A stretch of 14,312 bases of DNA from an uncultured Collinsella sp. (lineage in GTDB: Bacteria > Actinomycetota > Coriobacteriia > Coriobacteriales > Coriobacteriaceae): contig CAAFMM010000020.1 of assembly GCA_900764025.1 (NCBI GenBank), positions 1-14,312 on the forward strand, in the 5' to 3' direction. Under the pieces are notes generated by a model. The model saw nothing but the letters and a program-made list of their open reading frames with translations, ran no database searches and was not told the origin of the DNA. Shown here in pieces: positions 14,223 to 14,312 of this stretch (the first letter of the stretch is position 1; each line of letters starts with the position of its first letter). A program made the translations under genes and the position numbers.

Positions 14223-14312
14223 TTAATCCAGCCAGAACGGGTACGGGTCCCTGTGGTGGAGGTCCTCCCACACGGCCCTGTCGCCCCATTCCGGCCCTCC
14301 GTCCTCGCGTGA
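14223..14312 (-). CDS. C-terminal end of an unidentified protein (5' part outside window)
   Basis: A frame open from the right edge runs 29 codons to a TAA at 14225-14223. The predicted C terminus ends WEDLHHRDPYPFWLD, an acidic and aromatic sequence with normal GC-ending codons and no low-complexity bias, which reads as real protein rather than chance. I do not recognise the family. A terminator-like hairpin about 215 bases downstream on this strand (13970-14009) would suit it. With only 29 residues visible, a chance open frame cannot be excluded. Confidence 0.4.
   Translation of the reverse strand, partial: SREDGGPEWGDRAVWEDLHHRDPYPFWLD

Noticed and set aside
14016..14289. Arg-rich open frames on both strands near the right edge
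   Set aside because: They run through hairpins, the direct repeat and the tRNA-like end, have low-complexity Arg/Gly/Pro composition and lack ribosome binding sites.

Overview
The window is GC-rich chromosomal DNA with strong G/C preference at third codon positions. The gene order enolase, FtsB/DivIC-like protein, Ppx/GppA phosphatase is typical of Actinobacteria. Together with the short, tightly packed his genes, this suggests a Coriobacteriia-type gut actinobacterium, perhaps Collinsella. The genus is an inference from style and gene order, not from any search.

Layout: (1) 1-5567, plus strand: a histidine biosynthesis operon, hisD (3' half only), hisC, hisB, hisH, hisA, hisF, hisI, hisE. 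Most junctions touch or overlap, but two are opened by palindromic intergenic elements (hisB/hisH and hisF/hisI). (2) 5568-5726: a convergent gap holding three different inverted repeats in a row. (3) 5727-6638, minus strand: a PHP-family phosphatase, probably the histidinol-phosphatase that the operon itself lacks. (4) 6832-8787, plus strand: a stand-alone LarC C-terminal domain protein, a YfcE-type phosphodiesterase and MazG. (5) 8827-10194, minus strand: an AT-richer AAA ATPase/DUF4143 gene with a regular array of about 33-bp repeats covering its promoter. (6) 10602-13870, plus strand: enolase with a strong intrinsic terminator, then the FtsB/DivIC-like membrane protein and Ppx/GppA. (7) 13871-14312: a second copy of the long inverted repeat, a GC-rich hairpin-dense stretch bracketed by a 25-bp direct repeat, and the last codons of a minus-strand gene that enters from the right.

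How the parts work together: HisH/HisF, HisA, HisB, HisC, HisD, HisI and HisE plus the PHP phosphatase supply every visible step from phosphoribosyl-ATP to histidine except HisG, which would lie upstream. YfcE and MazG are housekeeping hydrolases, and MazG is translationally close to YfcE. Enolase, the division protein and Ppx form a conserved actinobacterial neighbourhood.

No complete new system is evident. The least explained parts are the repeat array in front of the DUF4143 ATPase, the inverted-repeat family placed at convergent gene ends, and the structured non-coding stretch near the right edge.
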